A stretch of DNA of 64,000 nucleotides. Origin: Leptolyngbya sp. Cla-17 (GTDB lineage: Bacteria; Cyanobacteriota; Cyanobacteriia; Leptolyngbyales; Leptolyngbyaceae). Positions 45,462-55,212 of this stretch are shown one piece after another; position 1 is the first letter of the stretch, and each line of letters starts with the position of its first letter. The notes under the pieces were generated by a model that saw nothing but the letters and a program-made list of their open reading frames with translations, was not told where the DNA came from and made no database searches. The stretch covers positions 2,829,080 to 2,893,079 of the forward strand of contig NZ_JAEVYN010000002.1 in assembly GCF_016807185.1 (NCBI RefSeq). The letters run 5' to 3'. A program made the position numbers and the translations under genes.

Positions 45462-47273
45462 CTAAGTAACTGGTGATTCGCCTAGAACAACTTCTGCATA
45501 GCTACCTTCCTTGTCAATTCTTCCCTGCTTCATTAAATAAATGCGATCGCAGTGTTCAACCGTACTCAAACGATGAGCAATAATAATCAGTGTTTTTTGA
45601 CCACTCAATGATTTGATCGCATCATTCACTAGCTGCTCCGTCTCGTTATCCAATGCCGCTGTCGCCTCATCTAAAACCAATATTTCGCGCTCATGATACA
45701 GTGCACGAGCAATCCCAATTCGTTGTCGCTGTCCACCCGACAAACGAACGCCCCGCTCTCCAACTTGAGTCTTAATTCCCTCTGGTAACTCAGCCATTAA
45801 TTGAGATATTTGAGCCGCAGCAATTGCTTTTTGTAACCGCTGTGAATTGATTTGATCGTCGGGCACACCAAAGGCAATGTTGCGTTCAATCGTATCGTCC
45901 ATCAAGAAAATAGACTGAGGAATATATCCAATTAAGTTTTGCCACTGGCGTAGGTCGTCATAAATTGAGATGCCATCAACTTTTATATCTCCTGATTGGG
46001 GACACAAAAGACCCAAGATAATATCCACTAAGGTGGTTTTACCTGCCCCTGATTTACCAATCAAGGCGATCGCCTCCCCTTTCTTCACCATCAGAGAGAT
46101 ATTTTGAGTGGCTAAGCTAGCTGAATTAGGATAACTGTAGGACACTTCCTGCAAAACAACCTGATCAGAAAAAACCATAGCTTGCTGCGACTCTTGCCAT
46201 CCTTTCTTTGATCCGTCTATGCCAAACTTAGACGCACCCAAATTAGCACCATACTGTTTATCCTCTACCTCCTTTAAATCAAAATAAAGCTTGTCAACCA
46301 CATAGCTATAGCTTCTTACGGTGGTTACAGCCCCCAATAATGCACTAGCAGCCGGCAACATACGAATTGAAGCAACCGCAAAAATACTTAAGACAGGGAT
46401 GAGTCGCTGTGGGTTTTGACCAGAAATTAGAAATAAAGAGGTAAAGCCAATCAAAAAAGTGATTAGAAAAACTTCAATTAAAATTCGTGGTAAGTTACCA
46501 AACACCAATGAAGAACTCATTGAAGTGGCATACGTTTTAGCTAAACCACTGATTTGATCTTCAAAGTAAGACTCACAACCAATCACTTTGGACTCTTTAA
46601 TTCCACCCATACTGTGGTTAACGACCTGAATAATCTGCTTCTGTGCAATGTTACTTTCTTGATTCCATAGCGACATTTTCCCCTTAAAACTATTTGAGAT
46701 AAAATAGGTAATCAATATAGTTCCCAAGACAGCCGCTGTACAAACTGGACTTGTCCACGCCAGAAGAATTAATAAAAACGATAAAACAGCTACGTTGGAA
46801 GTTGAGATTAAAATTGGAATTAAAACTGCATTTGCGAAATGCCCGGTTTCAACTAGAATCGTTTGTAAAATTGCAGAGGTGTTTCTTTGCAGGTGAAACG
46901 TATAGTCTGCTGCCAGATAAGCTTGAATTAATCTTTCAACTAGCTTGCCCCATTGACTAAAGCTAAACCTGAATACATACGCTTGCATTTGAAAATTTAG
47001 AAAAGACTTTAAGCAAAAAATCAGAACAATGAGAAATCCTATAAAAGCAATAAATTGATAAGGAGATGTAAATCCTAGCTGAGTATAGAAGCTGTTCAAA
47101 AAATTATTTTGAACAACAGTATTTGGAGAGGTTGCTAGCCCCATAAAGGGACCAATTAGACCAATTCCAACGGTATCCAATAATGAGACGGCAAAAAAAA
47201 CGAATGCCATGATTAGGAGTTCAATTTTTTTACCTGTGACTACATACAAGATTCTTGAAAGGTAGGTAAGCAT
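45462..47273 (-). CDS. ABC exporter, PglK/MsbA-like, probable oligosaccharide-lipid flippase
   Basis: About 603 residues from ATG 47273; an ATG at 47318 adds 15. The N-terminal half has six hydrophobic helices. The ATPase has ALIGKSGAGKTTLVDIILGL (Walker A), YIPQSIFLMDDTI (Q-loop), VRLSGGQRQRIGIARAL (signature), ILVLDEATAALD (Walker B) and IIAHRLSTVEHC (H-loop). This single-chain type includes PglK, which flips lipid-linked oligosaccharides. No Wzx-type flippase was seen in the window, so this protein is the best candidate for that step. The intergenic gap to the upstream GT on the same strand is small. Fragments of paralogues lie at 21368 and 32493. Confidence 0.88.
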   Translation of the reverse strand: MLTYLSRILYVVTGKKIELLIMAFVFFAVSLLDTVGIGLIGPFMGLATSPNTVVQNNFLNSFYTQLGFTSPYQFIAFIGFLIVLIFCLKSFLNFQMQAYVFRFSFSQWGKLVERLIQAYLAADYTFHLQRNTSAILQTILVETGHFANAVLIPILISTSNVAVLSFLLILLAWTSPVCTAAVLGTILITYFISNSFKGKMSLWNQESNIAQKQIIQVVNHSMGGIKESKVIGCESYFEDQISGLAKTYATSMSSSLVFGNLPRILIEVFLITFLIGFTSLFLISGQNPQRLIPVLSIFAVASIRMLPAASALLGAVTTVRSYSYVVDKLYFDLKEVEDKQYGANLGASKFGIDGSKKGWQESQQAMVFSDQVVLQEVSYSYPNSASLATQNISLMVKKGEAIALIGKSGAGKTTLVDIILGLLCPQSGDIKVDGISIYDDLRQWQNLIGYIPQSIFLMDDTIERNIAFGVPDDQINSQRLQKAIAAAQISQLMAELPEGIKTQVGERGVRLSGGQRQRIGIARALYHEREILVLDEATAALDNETEQLVNDAIKSLSGQKTLIIIAHRLSTVEHCDRIYLMKQGRIDKEGSYAEVVLGESPVT

Positions 47274-47322
47274 TTTTAAGGAGTAATATAAACTAAACAA
47301 CAAAAAGACAAGACCCAAAGCG

Positions 47323-48423
47323 CTATCTGCTTAAAAGATACTCTCTAAAAGGCTTGACTGATGAGTTAAAGTCAAAGTGTGCAGCAGCTTTAAGGCAATT
47401 TTCACTCAACTCCTCATGCCTGTTATCAATATATTCCAGAGCTTGTAAAACTTCTTCTGTGGAAATATTTTTCAGTAAAAGACCTGTCTCGAACTCCTTG
47501 ACGCTAATCAATCCAGGCAAACTAGACCCGATTACTGGAACTCCAGCGGCATAATAATTAAACAGCTTACCCGAAGGGACAGAAACGAAATTAAATCGAG
47601 TTGTATCGTCAGTACAGCTTAGATCATAGAAACAAAATCCTACATAAAACTGGGATAGATATTCGATTAGCTCATCCTGTTCAAGATAGCGATCGTCAAT
47701 GATCACTTTTTTACTCTTTAACAGATCAGCATACTGAGTTTCTATCTGCTTTCTGTCATCACTCGAAATAGTGCCCTTGATCGTTAAAGAGATATCCTCA
47801 ATATTCCGAATGGCTTCGATACAGTAATAAACTCCATTTCTAGCATTTGCATTACCCAAAAAGATCGCTTTTTTAGAGGTTATGTCTCTTTGCTTGATTA
47901 AAGATGGCTGATAAACGGGAGCATTTTGAATGAAAGAAGTTTTAATGTCTACATCGCCAAATAGATAATCATATCGTTCTTGAGTTTGAATAATGACTGA
48001 CTCTATTAAACTCAAATCACATTGTTTAAATAACAGATCTGTAAATAGCTCCAAAGACATAAAGTGGCAATTACCAAAAGCTTTTTGAGCAATCCATAAC
48101 CCTGCTGAATCGATCGCAATCACCTCATCAACCTTGCCAACATAGGCTTTTGTTCTTATAAAAAGAACTATGATTTTTGCTAGTTGATAAAATTTTGAAG
48201 CACCAAACGCATTAACTAACCAGGATTGCACTTTAGGAATCAAAGGATGAATTGGAATGAAATCAAACTGCTCTCCTGAAAGAGCAGAGTTTTTATAAGT
48301 GCCATCATCGATCGTTAAGACTTTAAAGTCAAAATCATCAGACGTTTCCTTAGTTAAGTTCAACAGTGTTGGGGTATACGCCAGCCACTCATTAGGAAAA
48401 ATAACTAATACCTTCTTTTTCAT
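47323..48423 (-). CDS. glycosyltransferase, GT4-like
   Basis: 366 residues: VLVIFPNEWLAYTPTLLNLT at the N-terminus and a GT-B C-terminal domain with AIFLGNANARNGVYYCIEAI, then VSVPSGKLFNYYAAGVPVIG, the nucleotide-sugar site in which the usual E-x7-E is degenerate (S-G-K-L-F-N-Y). AT-rich compared with the plus-strand GT run. It lies just upstream of the ABC flippase in one minus-strand unit, transcribed away from the 48956 gene. Confidence 0.75.
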   Translation of the reverse strand: MKKKVLVIFPNEWLAYTPTLLNLTKETSDDFDFKVLTIDDGTYKNSALSGEQFDFIPIHPLIPKVQSWLVNAFGASKFYQLAKIIVLFIRTKAYVGKVDEVIAIDSAGLWIAQKAFGNCHFMSLELFTDLLFKQCDLSLIESVIIQTQERYDYLFGDVDIKTSFIQNAPVYQPSLIKQRDITSKKAIFLGNANARNGVYYCIEAIRNIEDISLTIKGTISSDDRKQIETQYADLLKSKKVIIDDRYLEQDELIEYLSQFYVGFCFYDLSCTDDTTRFNFVSVPSGKLFNYYAAGVPVIGSSLPGLISVKEFETGLLLKNISTEEVLQALEYIDNRHEELSENCLKAAAHFDFNSSVKPFREYLLSR

Positions 48424-48955
48424 CTCTATTTAGGCTCTACTTTGAAAATCTTAAAATAATTTTTTTTGCACTTTTACGGCATAGTCTAACTTTGCAGAGT
48501 AGAAAAATTGAAATATTTCAACTCTTTTAAAAAATGCATCAGAAAATAAATCTGACTAACTATTTTTAACTACTCAGTCAAAAAAATACCGCGAAACACA
48601 ACTGAACTACTTAACCGTCTAATAAAGCAGTCTCACTTGTTCGACTACTTCATCCACTAGCTATTAATGTATAGCAACTTCTGACTCCACGCAGATCGTT
48701 CGATTTAGCAGCTTACTAAGTCTTCGCAGAAAAATTGTGGAAACTAAGCCTTTGTTAAAGAATTGGCGAAGTTTCCGATGACGGCGTTTGATCCCACAAA
48801 AATATTTTGTATTGTACAAGTTGTAAGATGAACTTTTAACTCTTTATAACGATCTAGATTTAATGAGCTATTGTACTGCTAAATAGTCAGATACAATTCC
48901 TCAAATTGTTAAGTTGACTACCCTATGCTAAAACTTGTGAGGCTTTCTAAACTAT
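48424..48955. promoter_or_regulatory. divergent promoter region between two GT units
   Basis: About 530 AT-rich bases between genes transcribed leftward (GT, ABC) and rightward (the GT4 run). Promoters for both must lie here. No RNA gene, IS end or strong hairpin was recognised. Confidence 0.5.
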
Positions 48956-50245
48956 ATGTTTACTGCCATCAGCAATACAGATATAGAACCTAAGCCGGGA
49001 TTGGGGCTGACTGATTTCAATTCTCGCATCATCGTCTTCGATCTTTCAGTCTTGGGGCACCATGCCTCTTATATCAAACACTTACTCCGATATTGGATTG
49101 ATCTGCAAGCACCAGGCGAATTAATCTTTATCGTCTCGCCTAAATTCCTTCAAGCACACTCAGATGTTGTGCAATTAGCCTCAGAAAGTCATGTAGAGGG
49201 CATTCAGTTTATTGCTATTACTGAAGAGGAGGAGGAGACACTTAACTCGCGAAAGACCAAATTTGACCGGGCATTTCGTAATCTACGGGAATGGAACTTA
49301 CTTCAGAAGTATGCAGAGTCCATTGCTGCAACCCATTGTCTATTGATGTATTTGGATACTTGTGAACTACCCTTACTGATAGGCGCGAAGCTACCCTGTT
49401 CTTTCTCAGGAATTTATTTTCGACCCACCTTTCATTACAGTGATTTAAGTCAGTTCGTTCCATCGTGGAAAGAGCGGATGCAGCAGGTTCGAGAGAAACT
49501 ATTTATTACCCGTACACTGCATCACCCAAAGCTGCAAACGCTGTTTTGTCTTGATCCCTTTGCTGTCGAATGTTTAAATTCTGGCTCTAAAAAGGCGATC
49601 GCAGTCTCTCTACCCGATCCCGTTGAACCGATCGTAATTTCAAACTCTGAACTAGAAAACTTCCGCAGCCAGCTAAATATTCAGCCCGATCGCCAGGTTT
49701 TTCTATTGTTTGGGTCATTTGAGGCAGAGCGCAAAGGCATCTATCAACTATTGGATGCATTGGCACTTTTACCCGCTAGTGTGTGTCAAAAAATTTGTAT
49801 CCTGCTGGTTGGCAATGCGAACGTCGAAGAACAGGCTCGAATTCAGGTTCGCATTGATCATCTTTGCCAACATCAACCCGTTCAGATAGAAACGCGGTTT
49901 GAATTCATCCCAGATCCGGATGTTGAAAAATATTTTTTGGTGACAGATGTGGCGCTAGCGATTTATCAGCGGCATGTGGGGATGAGTGGTATTTTACTGT
50001 TGGCAGCAGCAGCCCAAAAGCCAGTGTTAAGTTCAAACTACGGTTTGATGGGAGAGCTAGTTAAGCGCCATCATCTCGGTTTAACAGTCGATTCAACCGC
50101 GCCTGAAGAAATTGCAACAGGGCTAACCCAGTTTTTGTCGGAATCTTCTCAATCATTTAGCGATCGCACAGAAATGAAAACATTTGTAGAGAAAAATTCA
50201 GCCCGATTGTTTGCCCAAACTATTTTTGAGCATATTCTCAAATAG
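48956..50245 (+). CDS. glycosyltransferase, GT-B fold
   Basis: 429 residues. IIVFDLSVLGHHASYIKHLL carries a GHH in place of the usual GG loop. RQVFLLFGSFEAERKGIYQL opens the donor domain, and ALAIYQRHVGMSGILLLAAA fills the E-x7-E region without the typical acidic pair. It is therefore a divergent GT4-like enzyme. It is the first gene of a rightward run of transferases. Confidence 0.7.
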   Translation: MFTAISNTDIEPKPGLGLTDFNSRIIVFDLSVLGHHASYIKHLLRYWIDLQAPGELIFIVSPKFLQAHSDVVQLASESHVEGIQFIAITEEEEETLNSRKTKFDRAFRNLREWNLLQKYAESIAATHCLLMYLDTCELPLLIGAKLPCSFSGIYFRPTFHYSDLSQFVPSWKERMQQVREKLFITRTLHHPKLQTLFCLDPFAVECLNSGSKKAIAVSLPDPVEPIVISNSELENFRSQLNIQPDRQVFLLFGSFEAERKGIYQLLDALALLPASVCQKICILLVGNANVEEQARIQVRIDHLCQHQPVQIETRFEFIPDPDVEKYFLVTDVALAIYQRHVGMSGILLLAAAAQKPVLSSNYGLMGELVKRHHLGLTVDSTAPEEIATGLTQFLSESSQSFSDRTEMKTFVEKNSARLFAQTIFEHILK

Positions 50246-50321
50246 TCATAATCACACTAGTTTAAGACTGAGTGATGACAAGCTAAACGTTAACTGCATT
50301 GATCAGCTTCAAAGGTATTTT

Positions 50322-51467
50322 ATGGATGGGAATGAAAGTCTGCAAGTTGCCTGGTTGTTACCCGTTGCCTGGTTTTATTGGCAACCAGTTTTGAGCGAGT
50401 TCACTCGAATATTTCCTAAAACAACGGTATTCACAGGATTATTTCCTGGCTTTGCTAAAGGATATGAGGATTCTGTCAATATCGAGTTAGTGGGTGAAAT
50501 GAAGGTCGTCGGGCTAACTAAATCTGAGACAGGGTACGGTGATAACTTCACCTACTTATCTCCCGCCATTATTGGACAATTGCTTAAGTTGAGACCCAAT
50601 CTAGTTTTTACCAGTTCTTTTGGAATCTGGACTTTATTCGCAGTCTTATTAAAGCCAATTGGTGGATGGCGTTTAATCATCGCCTATGAAGGCAGTGCGC
50701 CGGGAGTTGATTATCGTAATTCTTGGTTGCGCTTAACCCTGCGACGCATCATGGTATCAGCAGCAGATGTTTGTATCACAAACAGCCATGCAGGCAAAGC
50801 CTATTTAACCGAATTTCTCAAAGCTCCAGCAGAAAGAGTGTTTGTTGAACCCTATGAAATTCCTGTATTAGATGCATTTTTGGCTGAAACATCAGATTCC
50901 AAGGTAGATTTCTCTTCATTAAAACATCCAACATTTTTGTTTGCGGGTCATGTGGTTCCTAGAAAAGGGCTTAAATGCCTGTTAGAAGCCTGTGCCATTT
51001 TGCAATCCCAGGGACACTCTAACTACACCCTGCTGGTGGTTGGAGATGGAACTCAACAAGAAGAACTTGAAGCATTCTGTGAACAAAATGATTTAATAGA
51101 TTGCGTTCAATGGCGGGGAAGAGTTGACTATAAGGACATTGGATATTACTTTCAAGCGGCTGACATCTTTGTTTTGCCCACCCAAGAGGATACCTGGGGT
51201 GTTGTCGTGCTTGAAGCAATGTTGTTTGGCAAAGCTGTTTTGTGTTCTAAAGGCGCAGGCACTTCAGAGTTAATCGTTGATGGTGAGAATGGGTACACTT
51301 TTTCACCGGATGACTCAGAAGCACTAGCGAATCAGATGCTTCAGTTCATTACTGATCCCACTCTGTCTACGATAATGGGTGAGAAATCACAGCATATTAT
51401 GTCGCAATATACTCCAGCCGCCGCCGCGAAAGTTTTAGCGAAGATTGCGGAAACTGCTTTGGCTTAA
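50322..51467 (+). CDS. glycosyltransferase family 4 protein
   Basis: 381 residues from ATG 50322, preferred over 50211, which would overlap the upstream gene and add 37 unlike residues. It has VAWLLPVAWFYWQPVLSEFT, LIIAYEGSAPGVDYRNSWLR, FLFAGHVVPRKGLKCLLEAC and the donor site EDTWGVVVLEAMLFGKAV. A typical retaining GT-B transferase acting on a lipid-linked glycan. It lies about 75 bases after the previous gene and 36 before the next, so it is probably part of one operon. Confidence 0.88.
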   Translation: MDGNESLQVAWLLPVAWFYWQPVLSEFTRIFPKTTVFTGLFPGFAKGYEDSVNIELVGEMKVVGLTKSETGYGDNFTYLSPAIIGQLLKLRPNLVFTSSFGIWTLFAVLLKPIGGWRLIIAYEGSAPGVDYRNSWLRLTLRRIMVSAADVCITNSHAGKAYLTEFLKAPAERVFVEPYEIPVLDAFLAETSDSKVDFSSLKHPTFLFAGHVVPRKGLKCLLEACAILQSQGHSNYTLLVVGDGTQQEELEAFCEQNDLIDCVQWRGRVDYKDIGYYFQAADIFVLPTQEDTWGVVVLEAMLFGKAVLCSKGAGTSELIVDGENGYTFSPDDSEALANQMLQFITDPTLSTIMGEKSQHIMSQYTPAAAAKVLAKIAETALA

Positions 51468-51503
51468 CAAATCGGCTAGGCGAGAGACACTTCAAGAAAA
51501 ACA

Positions 51504-52643
51504 ATGAATAAGCGTAAAGTTGCCATATTGACACACGACATGGACGGGGGGGCATTTGCTAATCTGGCACACTCTTTGTCTCGTGGATTTGAAGAATTGG
51601 GTGTTACTTGTGACATCGTTGTCTTAAACGCTAGCGCTGATAATCGTCGTCGCTATCCAGACGTTAAGATTGTCTCTCTTGATGCCAAGCGAACCATTCT
51701 TTCTTTGCCTCAGACCGTCAAATATATCTGTGAACAACAACCTGATGTTATTTTTCCGATGCCCTGGTACTTTAATGTGATTGCAATTTGGGCAAAGGCT
51801 TTAGCCCGATCGCAGACAAAAATTGTGATTGGAGAACATAATATCGGGAGTTTAGAGGCAAAAATTGAACATCAAAATAACCCTCGAATTCGGTATGTTC
51901 TGCCAGTTCTAATGCGATATACCTATCCTTATGGCAATGGATTAATTGGAGTCTCAAAAGATACGATTTCTGATCTCGTCACTGAAATGAAGGTGCCGCT
52001 GTCTATTCCAATGCAGGCAGTCTCTAATCCCATTGATCCGGTTCGGATTGAGAAACTGGCTGAAGAACCTGCAAATCACCCGTGGTTTCAAGCAGGCAGT
52101 CCGCCAGTCATTTTGACCGTTGCCCGACTTGCCAAACAAAAGCAGCTTGATGGTTTAATTCGAGCCTTTGCTCAAGTCGTGAAACAGACCCCCGCTCGGC
52201 TGCTCATTTTAGGAGAAGGTGCATTACGGACTGATCTGGAAAAACTTTGCCAAAGTCTAGATGTGCAGCAATGGGTGGAGATGCCGGGGTTTGACCATAA
52301 CCCCTATCGGTTTATGGCTCGGTGTGGTGTTTTTGTTTTAGCGTCTGCCTGGGAGGGCTGTCCGATCGCACTTCAGGAAGCGATGGCATGTGGTGCCGCT
52401 ATTATCGTGAATGATGCGCCCGGTGGATCAAAGGATGTGGTGGATTATGGCAAATTTGGGATGATGGTGCCCAATGAAGATGTGGATGCTTTGGCAGCCG
52501 GAATTGTTCAAATTTTGAGTGATTCACATCTACAGCAGCATTATCAACAGCAAGCAAAGCAGCGATCTCAGGATTTTCACTACCTCAAAATTAGCAAACA
52601 ATATCTTGAGTTCTATGAATCACTGTACCAGTTAGAGGGATAG
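51504..52643 (+). CDS. glycosyltransferase family 4 protein
   Basis: 379 residues: VAILTHDMDGGAFANLAHSL (GG loop), IVIGEHNIGS, ILTVARLAKQKQLDGLIRAF and the donor site SAWEGCPIALQEAMACGAA, with a GFDHNPYRFMARC loop as in GT4 galactosyl- or glucosyltransferases of capsule loci. The stop is five bases from the next start, so expression is coupled. Confidence 0.9.
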   Translation: MNKRKVAILTHDMDGGAFANLAHSLSRGFEELGVTCDIVVLNASADNRRRYPDVKIVSLDAKRTILSLPQTVKYICEQQPDVIFPMPWYFNVIAIWAKALARSQTKIVIGEHNIGSLEAKIEHQNNPRIRYVLPVLMRYTYPYGNGLIGVSKDTISDLVTEMKVPLSIPMQAVSNPIDPVRIEKLAEEPANHPWFQAGSPPVILTVARLAKQKQLDGLIRAFAQVVKQTPARLLILGEGALRTDLEKLCQSLDVQQWVEMPGFDHNPYRFMARCGVFVLASAWEGCPIALQEAMACGAAIIVNDAPGGSKDVVDYGKFGMMVPNEDVDALAAGIVQILSDSHLQQHYQQQAKQRSQDFHYLKISKQYLEFYESLYQLEG

Positions 52644-52648
52644 GAACC

Positions 52649-53917
52649 ATGAAGGTATTGCTATCTGCCTATGCCTGTGAACCGGGACGCGGCACAGAAC
52701 CGGGAGTGGGTTGGAATACGGTCTGGGAAGTCGCCAAGCATTGTGAAGTGTGGGTGTTGACCCGCCCAGATGATGGACGCGAGGCGATCGAAGCAGAGCT
52801 AGCCCGTCACCCTCAGCCCAACCTCCACTTTATTTACTTCACCTTGCCGATCATTGGCGGCATTTGGAAACTAGGAGTGGGTGCCTTTCAGATTCACTAC
52901 TACCTCTGGCAAATCCAGGCTTACTTTGTCGCTCGTAAACTCCATCGTGAAGTTGACTTCGATCTGGTTCATCACGTTACTTTCGTCAAATACTCTAACC
53001 CTAGCTTCTTATCCTTGTTGCCTATTCCCTTTCTTTGGGGACCCGTCGGCGGCGGTGAATCTGCGCCAATGGCATTTTCACAAGATTTTAGTCTGCGAGG
53101 CAAAATCTATGAAGCACTACGTAACGTTAGCCGTTGGCTAGGGGAACGCGATCCATTCACTCGGATGACAGCTCGACGAAGCTGCTTGACCAGAGCGACA
53201 ACTGAGGAAACTCGACAACGCTTACTCAAAATCGGCGCAACGCCTGTAGAGGTTTATTCTCAAGTTGGATTGCTAACTGAAGAAATTGCTCGCCTCTCTC
53301 AATATTCGATCGCCGACAGCACCTCCATCAAATTTATCAGTATCGGTAGACTGTTGCATTGGAAAGGCTTCCACTTAAGTGTCCAAGCATTTGCCAAGGC
53401 TAATCTAGCCAATTCGGAATACTGGATCATTGGCGACGGTCCAGAACATCAACCACTGATCACGCTGGTAGAGAAATTAGGCGTTGCAGATCGGATCACC
53501 TTCTGGCAAGAACTCCCCCGTGACAAGGTCTTTCATCTGCTGTCAGAATGCCAGGTGCTAGTGCATCCTAGCCTGCATGAATCGGGAGGATTTGTTTGCT
53601 TGGAAGCGATGGCGGCAGGTCGTCCGGTGATTTGTTTTGATTTGGGTGGTCCAGCCGTTCAAGTGACAGACGCTACAGGGATTAAAATCCCCGCTGTAAA
53701 TCCCCAACAAGCAGTAGAAGATTTGGCGATTGCCATGACTCAGCTTAATCAGAGTGGAGCAATGCGAATCCAGATGGCTCAGGCTGGACGAACGATGGTG
53801 AAAGAAAAGTTTGATTGGTCAGCAAAAGGACAACAACTGGTGCAGACTTATCAAACCATTTTAGATGAATCAATGAATTCAAAAAAAACTGATGATTCTG
53901 ATGAGATTGCGGGTTGA
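52649..53917 (+). CDS. glycosyltransferase family 4 protein
   Basis: 422 residues: VLLSAYACEPGRGTEPGVGW at the start (a CEPGRGSE-type GT4), FLWGPVGGGESAPMAFSQDF, ISIGRLLHWKGFHLSVQAFA and the donor site SLHESGGFVCLEAMAAGRP. Related enzymes occur in cyanobacterial EPS loci. Tightly packed behind the preceding GT gene. Confidence 0.9.
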   Translation: MKVLLSAYACEPGRGTEPGVGWNTVWEVAKHCEVWVLTRPDDGREAIEAELARHPQPNLHFIYFTLPIIGGIWKLGVGAFQIHYYLWQIQAYFVARKLHREVDFDLVHHVTFVKYSNPSFLSLLPIPFLWGPVGGGESAPMAFSQDFSLRGKIYEALRNVSRWLGERDPFTRMTARRSCLTRATTEETRQRLLKIGATPVEVYSQVGLLTEEIARLSQYSIADSTSIKFISIGRLLHWKGFHLSVQAFAKANLANSEYWIIGDGPEHQPLITLVEKLGVADRITFWQELPRDKVFHLLSECQVLVHPSLHESGGFVCLEAMAAGRPVICFDLGGPAVQVTDATGIKIPAVNPQQAVEDLAIAMTQLNQSGAMRIQMAQAGRTMVKEKFDWSAKGQQLVQTYQTILDESMNSKKTDDSDEIAG

Positions 53918-53974
53918 CTAAGGAAGTGCGATCGAACCCACTAAGAGCGCTGAACAATGGATAGGAGATCTTTA

Positions 53975-55174
53975 ATGCGAGTTTTAATGGTTCACAATTA
54001 CTATCAACAGCGAGGTGGAGAAGAAAGTATCTTTGAAACAGAGTCAACAATGTTGGAAGCCAAAGGGCATACCGTCGATTTATATAGTCTTCATAATGAT
54101 GATATTGCAGGTGCTAATCCTCTTGTTCTTGCTGCTAAAACCCTTTGGAACCAGAAAGTTTATCAGGAGCTACGACAAACGATTCGCAAAACTCGCCCTG
54201 AAATTGTCCATTTTCACAACACTTTCCCCCTCATTTCTCCCGCTGCTTACTATGCTGCACAAGCAGAAGGCGTGCCAGTCGTTCAAACACTCCATAACTA
54301 TCGATTACTCTGCCCTAATGGTTTATTTTTTCGGGAAGGTAAGGTGTGCGAGGATTGCTTAGGCAAAGCTATTCCACTACCCGGCGTGATTCATGGCTGT
54401 TACCGAAACAGTCGGGTTGCTAGTGCGGGAGTCGCTGCCATGCTCAGTTTGCACACATTTCTCAAAACATGGTCAAAAGCAGTCGATGTCTTCATCGCCT
54501 ACAGCCAGTTTGCCAGGAATAAATTTGTGGAAGGCGGAATTCCCCGCGAAAAATTAGCATTTAAAACCAATTCTCTCCATCCAGCACCGGATGTAGGTCA
54601 GGGACAGGGAAACTATGCCTTGTTTGTTGGGCGGCTCTCAACAGAGAAGGGGTTAGGAGTGATGCTAGATGCTTGGGAGCAACTAGGGCAAAAAATTCCA
54701 TTAAAAGTTGTGGGAGACGGTCCCATGGCACCCCTTGTGCAAGCGGCTCAAGCACGGGTTCCCAACTTAGAATGGGTAGGACGTAAGCCCTTGGAAGAAG
54801 TTTACCAACTTATGGGAGAAGCATCCTTTTTGGTTTTCCCTTCGGAATGGTATGAAACGTTTGGACGGGTCGCAATGGAAGCGTTTGCCACAGGCACGCC
54901 TGTGATTGCCGCCAACATTGGAGCGATTTCAGAATTAATCACTCCTTACCAGACAGGTCTGCACTTTAAAGCAAGCGATTCTCAGGATCTCGTTACCCAG
55001 GTTGAATGGGCGTTGAGCCATCCTCAAGAAATGTTGCAAATGCGGCAAACAGTCAGGGCTGAGTTTGAAATGAAATATACACCCGATAAAAACTATCGAC
55101 GATTGATGGAAATTTACACCTCTATCTTGCGCGAACCTCAAAAACAATCTGAAATCGCTTCTTCGATAAATTAA
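53975..55174 (+). CDS. glycosyltransferase family 4 protein
   Basis: 399 residues from ATG 53975, preceded by a good ribosome site (AGGAGA at 53963) that decides against the ATG at 53957. MRVLMVHNYYQQRGGEESIF has the RGGEE loop. CPNGLFFREGKVCEDCLG forms a Cys-rich insertion. YALFVGRLSTEKGLGVML and SEWYETFGRVAMEAFATGTP make the donor domain. This GGEE subtype is common in EPS loci. Confidence 0.9.
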   Translation: MRVLMVHNYYQQRGGEESIFETESTMLEAKGHTVDLYSLHNDDIAGANPLVLAAKTLWNQKVYQELRQTIRKTRPEIVHFHNTFPLISPAAYYAAQAEGVPVVQTLHNYRLLCPNGLFFREGKVCEDCLGKAIPLPGVIHGCYRNSRVASAGVAAMLSLHTFLKTWSKAVDVFIAYSQFARNKFVEGGIPREKLAFKTNSLHPAPDVGQGQGNYALFVGRLSTEKGLGVMLDAWEQLGQKIPLKVVGDGPMAPLVQAAQARVPNLEWVGRKPLEEVYQLMGEASFLVFPSEWYETFGRVAMEAFATGTPVIAANIGAISELITPYQTGLHFKASDSQDLVTQVEWALSHPQEMLQMRQTVRAEFEMKYTPDKNYRRLMEIYTSILREPQKQSEIASSIN

Positions 55175-55212
55175 TAAATCAATCAACTTAAGTCAATCAA
55201 CTATTTCCTATT

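Noticed and set aside
48424..48955. Possible small RNA or riboswitch in the divergent intergenic region
   Set aside because: AT-rich with no strong hairpin or known riboswitch signature that I can identify by eye.
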